A stretch of 38,984 nt of DNA from an uncultured Clostridia bacterium (GCA_958419945.1 CATZIC010000009.1:1-38984), one strand, 5' to 3'. Counted from the stretch's first letter, positions 7,360-15,630 are shown. Translations and numbers: made by a program. Notes: generated by a model from the sequence alone, not told the origin.

Positions 7360-9093
7360 TTAGTATTTTTTCCTTGCAACGTAGGAAGTGTGAAGAACTT
7401 TATGCGCTTCGTGGCTTCCGGGTTTGCCGAGGTATTCGCCGTAGATAGCCTTCATAACGGGGCTTTCGTGGCTCTTTCTTATAGGAAGATTCTTATCGAT
7501 GTCATACAAAACTTTGGCTCTTAAACCCTGTACGTCAACGTTTCTTCTTGTGTAAGCGTCAACGATAGGTTGACCGCCGCCGTTTACGCAACCGCCTGGG
7601 CATGCCATGATTTCGATAAACTGATAAGGAGAGGTTCCGTTTTTAATCTGATCGCAAAGGATTCTTGCGTTCTCTAAGCCGGATGCAACTGCGACTTTGA
7701 CTTCGAGTTTACCAACCTTGTAACTTGCTTCCTTAATGCCCTTGGTACCTCTTACTTCGGTAAATTCGGGATTGGGAAGTTCCTTGCCGGTAATGGTTTC
7801 TACCGCAGTACGAAGAGCAGCTTCCATAACGCCGCCGGTGGCACCGAAAATTACGCCTGCGCCTGTGTAATCGCCTAAAGGATTGTCAAACTGAGCGTCG
7901 GGAATTTCTTTGAACAAAATACCTGCACGTTTGATCATCTTGGCAAGTTCACGGCTGGTGATTGCAGCGTCGATATCGGGATAACCGGAAGCAGACTGGT
8001 CTTCGCGGGTCTTTTCAAATTTCTTTGCAACGCAAGGCATAACGGATACGACGAAGATCTTTTCGGGATCGATATTCATCTTCTGTGCGTAATAGGTCTT
8101 AACTATTGCGCCGAACATCTGCTGCGGTGATTTGCAAGTGGAAAGATTGGGAATAAGGTCGGGATAATAGTATTCCAAGAATCTTACCCAACCCGGTGAA
8201 CAACTTGTAATCATAGGAAGCGTTCCGCCGTTCTGGATTCTTTCGACGAGTTCGTTAGCCTCTTCCATAATGGTAAGGTCTGCGGTAACGTTTACGTCGA
8301 ATACCTTATCGAAATTGAGCATCTTCATAGCCTGAACCATCTTGCCTTCTACGTTGGTTCCGATGGGATAGCCGAATTCTTCGCCGAGACCTGCCCTTAC
8401 GGAAGGAGCAACGCCTGCGATAACAACCTTTTCTGGATCTGCGATTGCGGCAAGAACTTTGTCTATTTCGCTCTTTTCGGTCAAAGCGCCGGTAGGACAT
8501 ACGTTAATGCACTGTCCGCAACCTGCGCAAGGAGTTTCAGCGAGAGTATCGCCGAAAGCGTGTCCGATATGGGTTGCGAAACCACGAGCCTGCGGATTGA
8601 TAACGCCGCAGTGCTGTACTTTGTTGCAGACTGCTACGCATCTTCTGCAGAGAATACACTTTTCGTTATCTCTAATAAGATATTCAGTGGATTCGTCGGG
8701 TTCGTATTTATTTTCAACGCCTTTGAAGAAGGAGGCTTCACAGCCGTATTCGTACGCTAAAGTCTGAAGTTCGCAGTGAAGGTTTCTGTCGCAGGAAAGA
8801 CATTCCTTTTTATGGTCGGATAAAATAAGTTCCAAAGTGGTTTTTCTGGATTCACGAATCTTTGGGGTGTCGGTAAAGACTTCCATACCCTCGTTTACGG
8901 GATAAACGCAGGCTGCGGCGTATCCCCTTGCACCTTTAACTTCTACCACGCAGATACGGCATGCGCCGATTGCGTTTATATCCTTCATATAGCAAAGGGT
9001 GGGGATTTTAACGCCTGCCACTCTTGCAGCTTCCAAAATAGTAGTTCCTTCGGGAACGCTTACGGGAATATTATTAATCTTTAAATTTATCAT
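7360..9093 (-). CDS. hndD: [FeFe] hydrogenase catalytic subunit (HndD/HydA type)
   Basis: 577 aa. It makes or consumes H2 at an H-cluster in a soluble multi-subunit NAD(P)-linked, probably electron-bifurcating enzyme. In order: N-terminal [2Fe-2S] domain (Cys 34, 45, 48, 62), a His-ligated [4Fe-4S] (His 94; Cys 98, 101, 107), two [4Fe-4S] motifs (Cys 146-156 and 189-199), then the H-domain. L1 is TSCSPGW (296-302), L2 is MPCVAKKFE, and L3 is EIMACPGGCVNGGGQP with Cys 498 and 502. The C-terminal small-subunit region is fused. L1 carries Ser in place of the second Cys of the usual TSCCPGW, a form I recall from this enzyme group. I chose the ATG at 9093, three codons inside the longest frame (which opens with GTG), because AGGTGG sits 5 nt before it. 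The gene follows the NuoF-like subunit by 3-12 bases. Its maturases HydE, HydF and HydG are not in the window. Confidence 0.95.
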   Translation of the reverse strand: MINLKINNIPVSVPEGTTILEAARVAGVKIPTLCYMKDINAIGACRICVVEVKGARGYAAACVYPVNEGMEVFTDTPKIRESRKTTLELILSDHKKECLSCDRNLHCELQTLAYEYGCEASFFKGVENKYEPDESTEYLIRDNEKCILCRRCVAVCNKVQHCGVINPQARGFATHIGHAFGDTLAETPCAGCGQCINVCPTGALTEKSEIDKVLAAIADPEKVVIAGVAPSVRAGLGEEFGYPIGTNVEGKMVQAMKMLNFDKVFDVNVTADLTIMEEANELVERIQNGGTLPMITSCSPGWVRFLEYYYPDLIPNLSTCKSPQQMFGAIVKTYYAQKMNIDPEKIFVVSVMPCVAKKFEKTREDQSASGYPDIDAAITSRELAKMIKRAGILFKEIPDAQFDNPLGDYTGAGVIFGATGGVMEAALRTAVETITGKELPNPEFTEVRGTKGIKEASYKVGKLEVKVAVASGLENARILCDQIKNGTSPYQFIEIMACPGGCVNGGGQPIVDAYTRRNVDVQGLRAKVLYDIDKNLPIRKSHESPVMKAIYGEYLGKPGSHEAHKVLHTSYVARKKY

Positions 9094-9105
9094 AATTACC
9101 ACCTA

Positions 9106-10920
9106 TTAACCTTTGCTTATTGCGCCGAACTTACAGCCTGCAAGGCAAGCACCGCATTTAACGCATTTGTTTTTATCGATAGCGAAAGATGCAAGTTTAT
9201 GGGAAGGAGCAACGTAGTCCGTCCTGGAGATTGCGCTTGCTGGGCAGTTTCTTGCACACATACCGCAACCGATACATTTTTCTTTATCGATAGTAAAGTT
9301 CAGAAGTTTTTTGCAAACGCCTGCGGGGCAGGTTTTGTCCACAACGTGAGCAATGTACTCGTCCCTAAAGTAGCGCAAAGTGGAAAGAACGGGGTTAGGA
9401 GCCGTCTGTCCGAGACCGCAAAGTGAATTCGTCTTTATGTAATAGCAAAGTTTTTCCATTTTATCGAGATCTTCCATAGTTGCGGTTCCGTCCGTAACCT
9501 TGGTAAGAAGCTCTAACAAACGCTTGTTGCCGATACGGCAAGGCGTACATTTACCGCAGGATTCGTCTACCGTGAATTCAAGGAAGAATTTGGCGATATC
9601 GACCATACAGTTATCTTCGTCCATAACGATAAGTCCGCCCGAACCCATCATGGAACCTATGGAAATAAGGTTATCATAGTCGATGGGGATATCGAGATGT
9701 TCGGCAGGAATGCAACCGCCGGAAGGTCCGCCGGTTTGTGCAGCTTTAAACTTCTTGCCGTTAGGAATACCGCCGCCGATATCTTCGATAACAGTCCTTA
9801 AAGTGGTACCCATAGGGATTTCAACAAGACCGGTGTTGACGATCTTTCCGCCGAGTGCGAACACCTTAGTACCCTTGCTCTTTTCGGTACCCATGGAAGC
9901 AAACCAATCGGCACCCTTTAAGATAATCTGACAAACGTTTGCGTAGGTTTCAACGTTGTTAAGTAAGGTGGGTTTGCCGAATAAGCCCTTGATTGCGGGG
10001 AACGGAGGACGGGGACGGGGTTCGCCACGCTTACCTTCGATGGAAGTCATAAGTGCGGTTTCTTCGCCGCAAACGAATGCGCCTGCGCCGAGACGAACTT
10101 CAAGATTAAACTTAAAGCCGGTACCCAAAATATTGTCGCCGAGTAAGCCGTATTCTCTCGCCTGACCAATGGCAACCTGAAGTCTGTGTACTGCGATAGG
10201 ATATTCAGCACGAACGTAGATGTAACCTTGGTGAGAACCGACTGCGTAAGCGGCTATCGTCATTGCTTCGATTACTGCGTGAGGATCGCCTTCTAAGATG
10301 GACCTGTCCATGAACGCACCGGGGTCGCCTTCGTCGGCGTTACAGCAAACGAATTTTTCTTCACCGGGGGCGTCCTTTGTGAACTGCCATTTTCTTCCTG
10401 TCGGGAAGCCTGCGCCGCCACGGCCACGAAGCCCTGACTTCAAAATAACGTCGATAACTTCCTGGCTTGACATTTCGGTAAGAACTTTAATTAAAGCCTG
10501 ATAACCGTCGTAAGCGATATATTCGTCGATATTTTCGGGATCGATAACGCCGCAGTTTCTTAACGCGACACGGGTCTGTTTTTTATAAAAGTTGGTTTCG
10601 GAAAGTGCCGATACCTTATGTTCCGCAGTGGCGTGATCGTCTTTATGTAATAATCTTTCTACGATACGGCCTTTAACGAGGTGTTCTTCTACGATTTCTT
10701 TTACGTCTTCAACCTTTATCTTGCAGTAGAATGCGCCTTCGGGATAAACGATTACGACGGGACCTACCGCGCAAAGACCGAAACAACCGGTTTGAACGGT
10801 CATTACGTCGTTTTCAAGATTGTTGGCTTTTATTTGTGCATTGAATTCCTGGAGGATTTTAGCGCTGTTGTTGGAATGACAGCCGGTACCTCCGCATACT
10901 AAAACGTGACTTCTGTACAT
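9106..10920 (-). CDS. hndC: NuoF-like flavoprotein subunit of the hydrogenase (HndC/HydB)
   Basis: 604 aa. It binds NAD(P)H and FMN and passes electrons to the hydrogenase; in bifurcating enzymes this is the flavin subunit. A thioredoxin-like [2Fe-2S] domain opens the chain (Cys 9, 14, 46, 50). The FMN/NADH core follows, with GRGGAGFPTG at 166-175 and GAGAFVCGEETAL near 278-290. Then comes a [4Fe-4S] motif ESCGKCTPCR (453-462), and two C-terminal ferredoxin motifs (Cys 549-559 and 586-596). This is the typical five-centre layout of HydB/HndC. Start ATG with GAGGT nine bases upstream. It lies between the small ferredoxin subunit and the catalytic subunit. Confidence 0.95.
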   Translation of the reverse strand: MYRSHVLVCGGTGCHSNNSAKILQEFNAQIKANNLENDVMTVQTGCFGLCAVGPVVIVYPEGAFYCKIKVEDVKEIVEEHLVKGRIVERLLHKDDHATAEHKVSALSETNFYKKQTRVALRNCGVIDPENIDEYIAYDGYQALIKVLTEMSSQEVIDVILKSGLRGRGGAGFPTGRKWQFTKDAPGEEKFVCCNADEGDPGAFMDRSILEGDPHAVIEAMTIAAYAVGSHQGYIYVRAEYPIAVHRLQVAIGQAREYGLLGDNILGTGFKFNLEVRLGAGAFVCGEETALMTSIEGKRGEPRPRPPFPAIKGLFGKPTLLNNVETYANVCQIILKGADWFASMGTEKSKGTKVFALGGKIVNTGLVEIPMGTTLRTVIEDIGGGIPNGKKFKAAQTGGPSGGCIPAEHLDIPIDYDNLISIGSMMGSGGLIVMDEDNCMVDIAKFFLEFTVDESCGKCTPCRIGNKRLLELLTKVTDGTATMEDLDKMEKLCYYIKTNSLCGLGQTAPNPVLSTLRYFRDEYIAHVVDKTCPAGVCKKLLNFTIDKEKCIGCGMCARNCPASAISRTDYVAPSHKLASFAIDKNKCVKCGACLAGCKFGAISKG

Positions 10921-10935
10921 AATATTTTACCTCGA

Positions 10936-11307
10936 TTATTCTTCACTTCCAACTAAATAGTCGGTGCAAACATTGCCGTTCACCAAATGGTTTACTACGA
11001 TATTAATCGCCTTTTCGGGATCAACGTGGCAATACGTAACCTTTTCCTGATTGGGTACGTAAACTTCTACGATAGGTTCTAATTTACACATACCGAGACA
11101 GCCCGTTCTGGAAATCTTGACGTTTGTGAGATTTCTTTTCAACACTTCGTCTACTAAAGCGTTGTAAACAGGCCTTGCACCTGCGGAAATACCGCACGTA
11201 GCCATACCTACTACAACCCTGATTTCATCCGAGTCTTTGTTATCCCTCATGATGATTTCCGATTGCATTTTCTCTTTGATTGCCTTGATGTCGGCTATGC
11301 TTTTCAT
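10936..11307 (-). CDS. hndB: Thioredoxin-like [2Fe-2S] ferredoxin subunit (HndB)
   Basis: 123 aa. A short helical N-terminus is followed by a thioredoxin-like [2Fe-2S] fold with Cys in VGMATCGISAG and in RTGCLGMCKLEP. This matches the small HndB/ferredoxin subunit found between the HATPase and NuoF-like genes in clostridial hydrogenase operons. It probably relays electrons within the complex. Its ATG overlaps the TGA of the upstream HATPase gene (ATGA), with AGAGGTG as ribosome site, so the two are translationally coupled. Confidence 0.9.
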   Translation of the reverse strand: MKSIADIKAIKEKMQSEIIMRDNKDSDEIRVVVGMATCGISAGARPVYNALVDEVLKRNLTNVKISRTGCLGMCKLEPIVEVYVPNQEKVTYCHVDPEKAINIVVNHLVNGNVCTDYLVGSEE

Positions 11308-11852
11308 AATGAAACACCTCTGAAATTAGTTTTTATATTTTCGTTTATCATATCACGCAGAAATACGAGTATTTCCGGCGTATTTATCGGTATGCCTTCG
11401 AGTTCTTTTTTTACCTCTTTCGTGTCGAGTGTAAAGGAAGTACCGAAAGCCTCAAAATAAAAGACGAGTTCTGCTTCTCCTAAGTTTCCTATCATGGAAA
11501 CCACGGTGTCCGCTATGTCGCCGAGTGGCGGTCTGTCCACGTGGTCTATCATGAACGTGGCGGTAACGGTGGTTCCTACCCCTTTTTCAGAGGTAATTTT
11601 AAACTCCCCACCGCTCTGTTCGGCAACCATTTTGAAAAGGGGTATACCCATACCAACCTTTCTCGTGGTTCGGGTGGTGGTAAACGGATCGACGACCTTT
11701 TTTAAAAAATCCTCGTCCATTCCGCACCCGTCGTCTTTTATTGATATTGTAAGTATATTTTCCTTTTGGACAATGGAAACTTCCACCGTTTTTGCCTTCG
11801 CTTTGAAGGAATTTTCCGCTATGTCCAAAACGTTGAGCGATAATTCTCTCAT
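11304..11852 (-). CDS. Histidine-kinase-like ATPase of the hydrogenase operon
   Basis: 182 aa. A GHKL ATPase domain without a phospho-acceptor His: N-box DIAENSFKAKA, G1 DDGCGM and G2 KVGMGIPLFKM. A roughly 75-residue C-terminal extension follows. The opening MRELSLNVLDIAENS is typical for stand-alone ATPases found in [FeFe] hydrogenase clusters, so the start is safe even though no ribosome site precedes it. The DNA just upstream belongs to a dispersed repeat that reaches the start codon. The role is unknown; regulation of the operon or assembly of the enzyme is plausible. Confidence 0.85.
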   Translation of the reverse strand: MRELSLNVLDIAENSFKAKAKTVEVSIVQKENILTISIKDDGCGMDEDFLKKVVDPFTTTRTTRKVGMGIPLFKMVAEQSGGEFKITSEKGVGTTVTATFMIDHVDRPPLGDIADTVVSMIGNLGEAELVFYFEAFGTSFTLDTKEVKKELEGIPINTPEILVFLRDMINENIKTNFRGVSL

Positions 11853-11863
11853 ATTATTATGAA

Positions 11864-11962
11864 TTTAAAGTATTATTGAAGTTCCCTACGGGAACGACAA
11901 TCCCTCAGGCTCTACGAGCCAGCTCCCTTTACTCAAAGGAGCCTAACAAGGATACAAAATTA
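11864..11962. repeat. Dispersed repeat, module A (three-hairpin type)
   Basis: Three consecutive hairpins: GTTCCC-tac-GGGAAC (11881-11895), GGCTC-tac-GAGCC (11908-11920), and GCTCC/AAAGGAGC (11922-11942). A related element lies at 33759-33860, where the middle stem is GTCGGC/GCCGAC instead, so pairing is kept while sequence changes. The flank TATTATTGAAGTTCCC is shared by all copies. Confidence 0.75.
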
Positions 11963-11972
11963 TTATTAAAAT

Positions 11973-12056
11973 CCTGGATTGCCACGCTTCGCTCGCAATG
12001 ACGAAGTGGGTACGACCAGATTGTTTCGTCGGCAAAGCTCCTCGCAATGACGGAAA
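11973..12056. repeat. Dispersed repeat, module B, two cores
   Basis: Two copies of the core CGCAATGACG, each paired with a GGATTGCC-like or AGATTGTTTC-like half. Read on the minus strand it starts TTTCCGTCATTGCGAGG directly after the TAA of the PHP gene. The same core lies after hisS and four times near 33.7-34.0 kb. Confidence 0.75.
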
Positions 12057-12752
12057 TTATGTCGGGCGCTTTTTAAGACGATTTATAAGTGCCGACGCTG
12101 AATTTTCGGGAAGATCTATAACGCTTCCCGAAGAAATTTTATCGAGAGTGTGCGCGTCGGAATCCACTATTACGTTAAAAACTTTGGAATACTCTGCAAT
12201 TTGCTCTTTAGTGGCGCGGGTGGAAAGTTCGACGGCGGTAAATTCATCGGTTACGGTGCCTAAAACCGCAACCATACCGTTTTCCTCTCTGTCGACGTGG
12301 GCGGGAATTGCTATTCCCCCGAAATCGTCCGCTACCTTCTTAATATCGTCGCAGGAAATTTTGCTTGCGTTTAATAGCAATCTTTCTTCCTCTCCGACAA
12401 TCTCGTCGTCGCAGTCGTAAAAATATTGATTACCGAAAATTTCCGGACGGTTTTTTATATCGTAAAATCCTACGGAATCGTAAAAAGCCTTTAAATCCTC
12501 GTAAGTTTTAAAAAGACAAAGCACGTGAATATCTTCGGCGGTCTGAAGCTCCATTGCGGGGACCACCGTTACGCCGTAAGCCTTTCCTACTTCGATTGCA
12601 ACTTGAACGTTGCCTATGGCGTTATGGTCGGATATGGCAACCATATCAAGCCCGTTAAGTTTTGCAAAACCGACGATATTGCAAGGGGTCATATCCTTTT
12701 CCGCACACGGGGAAAGCCCGCTGTGTACGTGAAGATCATAGCTTAGCAGCAT
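12057..12752 (-). CDS. PHP-domain phosphoesterase
   Basis: 231 aa, cytoplasmic. A PHP metal-binding fold is shown by DLHVHSGLSPC near the N-terminus, then AISDHNAIGN, VVPAMELQTAEDIHVL, IPAHVDREEN and VIVDSDAHTLDK. These supply the His and Asp ligands for a two- or three-metal centre like that of polymerase-associated PHP enzymes and histidinol phosphatase. The substrate is unknown. Similar PHP genes sit beside DRTGG and hydrogenase genes in many clostridia, so a link to signalling or cofactor chemistry is likely. The start overlaps the upstream DRTGG gene by 17 bases. Confidence 0.9.
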   Translation of the reverse strand: MLLSYDLHVHSGLSPCAEKDMTPCNIVGFAKLNGLDMVAISDHNAIGNVQVAIEVGKAYGVTVVPAMELQTAEDIHVLCLFKTYEDLKAFYDSVGFYDIKNRPEIFGNQYFYDCDDEIVGEEERLLLNASKISCDDIKKVADDFGGIAIPAHVDREENGMVAVLGTVTDEFTAVELSTRATKEQIAEYSKVFNVIVDSDAHTLDKISSGSVIDLPENSASALINRLKKRPT

Positions 12753-13068
12753 TTACCGCCTTCTTTATTGCCGTATAAATATCATCGTCGGTTAAGATTA
12801 CGTTTATACCTTGTTCTGTTGCCTTTTCCTTAAAGCCGGGCATAGGCTGGCTGCCTTCGCAAATAACTACGCAGCCAACGTCGGCTAAAGTTGCGACGGC
12901 GCATACGTTTACGTTCGTCATAACCGTGAACCAGGCACAGCCCGTCGGCGCTCTTCCCATGACAAAACTAAGTAAATCGCCCGCATAACCGCAGGTTATT
13001 TCCCTGTTTCTATCCTCTATATTAACTTCTTTTGCGGACAAAATTCCGCATAAATCGGTAACCGTCAT
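12736..13068 (-). CDS. DRTGG-domain protein (second copy in the operon)
   Basis: 110 aa, a single small domain: VTDLCGILSAKEVNIEDRN, then CGYAGDLLSFVMGRAPTGCAWFTV, CVVICEGSQPMP, and a C-terminal helix. It resembles the DRTGG fold found next to CBS domains and in hydrogenase operons, where it is thought to bind a nucleotide or ligand. It lies 6 bases after the sensory-type hydrogenase and overlaps the PHP gene, so the three are probably made together. It is a diverged relative of the DRTGG protein at 14772-15119. Confidence 0.8.
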   Translation of the reverse strand: MTVTDLCGILSAKEVNIEDRNREITCGYAGDLLSFVMGRAPTGCAWFTVMTNVNVCAVATLADVGCVVICEGSQPMPGFKEKATEQGINVILTDDDIYTAIKKAVNAAKL

Positions 13069-13074
13069 AATGGC

Positions 13075-14325
13075 TTAATTTTTTTGGTGGTGAAGTTGCG
13101 GACAAACGGCGTCCTTCGGCAGATTGCCGGAAACTACGTCCTCACAAAAGGCGCGACAACTGGGCGCACCGCACAAGCCGCAATCTATCTGCGGAAGTTT
13201 ACTGTACATTTCCTGCACGGCAAGAAGTCTGGAAAACGCAACGGCACGATCCTCGGGTGATACGGAAATATCTTCCGTTACCTTTTCGGTCATGTAATAA
13301 TCGGCGGGTTTACCGGTATCCGCAAGGGAATTTGCTATTTGCGGAAACCTTGCGCGCAAATTACGGATTCTCGCCTTTGCCACGAAGGGATTTTCAACGT
13401 TTAAAACCCCGCCGACGCAACCGCCGGTACAGGCGTTCAGTTCTATAAACTCTATTTCGTTTAGAGTGCCGTTTTCGACAGACTCTAAAATATGCATGCA
13501 GTTTTCAATGCCGTCGGCGGCAAGGTATTTACCACGCATTGCGGCGGCAGCTTCCCCTCCGCTTGACGCCCACTGCAAGCCCGTAACCCCCATTTTACTT
13601 AAATTTTCGGGGTTTATAATTAACTTCATTACAGGAAGAAGTTTCATATACATTTCACCCGACGACAAAACGCCGTCGACGTAAGGTTTATTTACGCCCA
13701 TTCCGGATTTTAATGCATACACTTTTGCAGGGCACGGCGATATGAAGAAAACGCCGATTTCTTCGTCCTTATATCCCTTTCTCATAGCCTTTTCACGGGC
13801 AAGTTTTGCGGATATATCAACGGGCGGAAGAACGTTTAAAAGATGTTGTTTTAAATTAGTAAATCTTGCGGTAATAAGTTCCAAAACCGCAGGACAAGCC
13901 GTGCTTATAACGGGCTTTGGAATATTACCCTTGTTAAGCAGTATCTGCGTTGCTAAGGTATTGAGTTCCGCACCCCTGCCAACCTCGAAAACGTCGTCAA
14001 AACCGAGACGTTTTAAGCCTGCAAGCACGTAATTAACGTCGTTTAAGTTGTTAAACTGACCGTAAAACGACGGAGCGGGCAGTACGATTTTATACTTGTA
14101 CTTGGGATCTTTTGTAACCTCGAATTTATCGTAACTGGTTATTTTTGCGTGATGAGGGCATAGTCTTACACACTCGCCGCAACCGATGCATTTTTCGTAC
14201 ATGACGCTGGCTTTGCCGTCGCGTACTCTTATCGCCTCGGTCGGGCACCGCTTCATACACGTAACGCACCCTTTACACTTATCGGCATCGAGGGTAACCG
14301 TATTTAATCTTTTTAACTCGCTCAT
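13075..14325 (-). CDS. Sensory-type [FeFe] hydrogenase homologue (HydS-like)
   Basis: 416 aa. Two [4Fe-4S] ferredoxin motifs open the protein (Cys 17-27 and 46-56). A hydrogenase H-domain follows: STACPAV at 141-147, SPCPAK at 196-201, and ELNACTGGCVGG with Cys 299 and 303. A C-terminal iron-sulfur domain IDCGLCGAPSC ends the chain (Cys 382, 385, 390, 408). All four Cys expected to hold the H-cluster are present (144, 198, 299, 303). The Cys before the first ligand, used as proton relay in fast enzymes, is Ala 143, as described for sensory HydS proteins. There is no PAS domain, unlike many HydS, so output must go through a partner, perhaps the adjacent DRTGG and HATPase proteins. It is 19 bases from the HATPase gene upstream. 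Confidence 0.85.
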   Translation of the reverse strand: MSELKRLNTVTLDADKCKGCVTCMKRCPTEAIRVRDGKASVMYEKCIGCGECVRLCPHHAKITSYDKFEVTKDPKYKYKIVLPAPSFYGQFNNLNDVNYVLAGLKRLGFDDVFEVGRGAELNTLATQILLNKGNIPKPVISTACPAVLELITARFTNLKQHLLNVLPPVDISAKLAREKAMRKGYKDEEIGVFFISPCPAKVYALKSGMGVNKPYVDGVLSSGEMYMKLLPVMKLIINPENLSKMGVTGLQWASSGGEAAAAMRGKYLAADGIENCMHILESVENGTLNEIEFIELNACTGGCVGGVLNVENPFVAKARIRNLRARFPQIANSLADTGKPADYYMTEKVTEDISVSPEDRAVAFSRLLAVQEMYSKLPQIDCGLCGAPSCRAFCEDVVSGNLPKDAVCPQLHHQKN

Positions 14326-14344
14326 TTTTCCCTTATCATATTTT

Positions 14345-14770
14345 TCAAGAGAAACGGGTAACCAACGTTACTTTCGTTCCTTTACCGACTTCGCTTTCTA
14401 TAATGCATTCGTCGGCATATTTTTTCATATTGGGAAGCCCCATACCGGCGCCGAAGCCGAGTGCACGCACTTCGTCCGACGCGGTCGAATACCCCGGTTG
14501 CATGGCAAGCTCTATATCCTTTATGCCCTTACCGGTATCGACTAAGGTTATTACGCATTTATCAACGTAAATATCCGCATAGGCATAGCCGCCGTCTGCG
14601 TGTATTACCATGTTGATTTCCCCCTCATACATGGCAATGGCAACACGTCTTACGTCCTGCGGATTTACGCCCATACCTTTTAAAAAGGACTTTACGCTTT
14701 CGGTTGCGGAACCTGCGGAAACAAAATTTTCACCGTCTACACGGTACTTAAGATGCACGCAGTCCTGCAT
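14345..14770 (-). CDS. RsbW-like serine kinase/anti-sigma-type ATPase
   Basis: 141 aa GHKL ATPase of the anti-sigma/serine-kinase group: N-box AMYEGEINMVIHA, G1 DTGKGI, G2 GFGAGMGLPNMKKYAD. It fills the whole protein and has no sensor domain. In related clostridial hydrogenase clusters such a gene sits between the DRTGG and sensory hydrogenase genes, as it does here, which suggests that it carries the signal from one or both. It is one base from the DRTGG gene upstream. The target (protein or sigma-like factor) is not visible in the window. Confidence 0.85.
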   Translation of the reverse strand: MQDCVHLKYRVDGENFVSAGSATESVKSFLKGMGVNPQDVRRVAIAMYEGEINMVIHADGGYAYADIYVDKCVITLVDTGKGIKDIELAMQPGYSTASDEVRALGFGAGMGLPNMKKYADECIIESEVGKGTKVTLVTRFS

Positions 14771-14771
14771 A

Positions 14772-15119
14772 TCAGTAGCCGCCCGACACCAAACCTGCCG
14801 AGTAAAGTTTTCCGCACGCAGAGAACATTCTTCTCGGCGTGGAAATAAGGACTATTCCCCTTTCCTTGGCAAGTTCGATCATTTCATCCGTAGGCTTTTT
14901 GCCACGGACGAATATGATACAGAGCATATCCATCATTACAGCCGTCCTGATTACCTGCGGGTTGCATAGCCCGGTGATAAGAACAGCCTGATCCTTAGCG
15001 TACGCCAAAACGTCGCTCATCATATCGGAACCGCATGCTGCGGTTACCTCTCTGTCCTGAAACTCTTCACAGCAAAGCACTGTGCCTTCGAGTATTTTTG
15101 CGGCTTCACTAATTTTCAT
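14772..15119 (-). CDS. DRTGG-domain protein (first copy in the operon)
   Basis: 115 aa single-domain DRTGG protein: ISEAAKILEGTVLCCEEF, AACGSDMMSDVLAYAKDQ, VLITGLCNPQVIRTAVMMD, FVRGKKPTDEMIELAKERGI. The family is thought to sense a small ligand or nucleotide; none is proven. I chose the ATG at 15119, preceded by AAGGGGAC, instead of a longer frame that would overlap the NuoE-like gene. That leaves 22 bases between the stop of the NuoE-like gene and this start. Confidence 0.85.
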   Translation of the reverse strand: MKISEAAKILEGTVLCCEEFQDREVTAACGSDMMSDVLAYAKDQAVLITGLCNPQVIRTAVMMDMLCIIFVRGKKPTDEMIELAKERGIVLISTPRRMFSACGKLYSAGLVSGGY

Positions 15120-15141
15120 TTTGTCCCCTTGCTTTGCGGAA

Positions 15142-15630
15142 TCAGTTGTATTTTGCCAAAATACCCGCAACGTCTTTTGCGGTTATTCTGCCGAAAACCT
15201 CTCCGTTAACGCACATAACGGGTGCTAAGCCGCAACAACCTACGCAGCGTGTTGCGTCCAAAGAGAACTTCTTGTCGGGCGTTACTTCGCCGTTGCCGAT
15301 TCCCAAAACCTTGGAAATTTCGTCAAAGACTTCACCCGAACCTTTTACGTAGCAGGCGGTGCCGAGGCATACGCTTACCTGATATTTTCCCTTCGGGTAA
15401 AGCGAGAATTGGGAATAGAAGGTTGCTACCCCGTAAACTTCGGACAGCGGCACGTTAAAGGCTTCCGCTATCATAACCTGCACTTCTTTGGGAAGATACC
15501 CGTAAATTTCCTGCGCTTTTTGCAGTGCAGGCATAAGACCGCCGGGTACTTTTACTAATTCTTTAAGTTCACTTTTAAGTTGCTGTTCCTGTTCCGGCGT
15601 GCCGTCAAACGGTATAACGATTTTCTTCAT
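15142..15630 (-). CDS. hndA: NuoE-like [2Fe-2S] subunit of the hydrogenase (HndA)
   Basis: 162 aa. An N-terminal helical part (residues 1-75) is followed by a thioredoxin-like [2Fe-2S] domain with Cys 88 and 93 (VCLGTACYVKG) and Cys 129 and 133 (TRCVGCCGLAP), the standard NuoE/HndA set. It carries electrons between the flavin subunit and the rest of the complex. It is the first gene of the operon, with a very good ribosome site (GGAGGAT) and a consensus promoter about 150 bases upstream. Confidence 0.95.
   Translation of the reverse strand: MKKIVIPFDGTPEQEQQLKSELKELVKVPGGLMPALQKAQEIYGYLPKEVQVMIAEAFNVPLSEVYGVATFYSQFSLYPKGKYQVSVCLGTACYVKGSGEVFDEISKVLGIGNGEVTPDKKFSLDATRCVGCCGLAPVMCVNGEVFGRITAKDVAGILAKYN

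Noticed and set aside
15120..15170. Longer start for the first DRTGG protein.
   Set aside because: It overlaps the end of the NuoE-like gene with non-DRTGG residues; the inner ATG has AAGGGGAC upstream.
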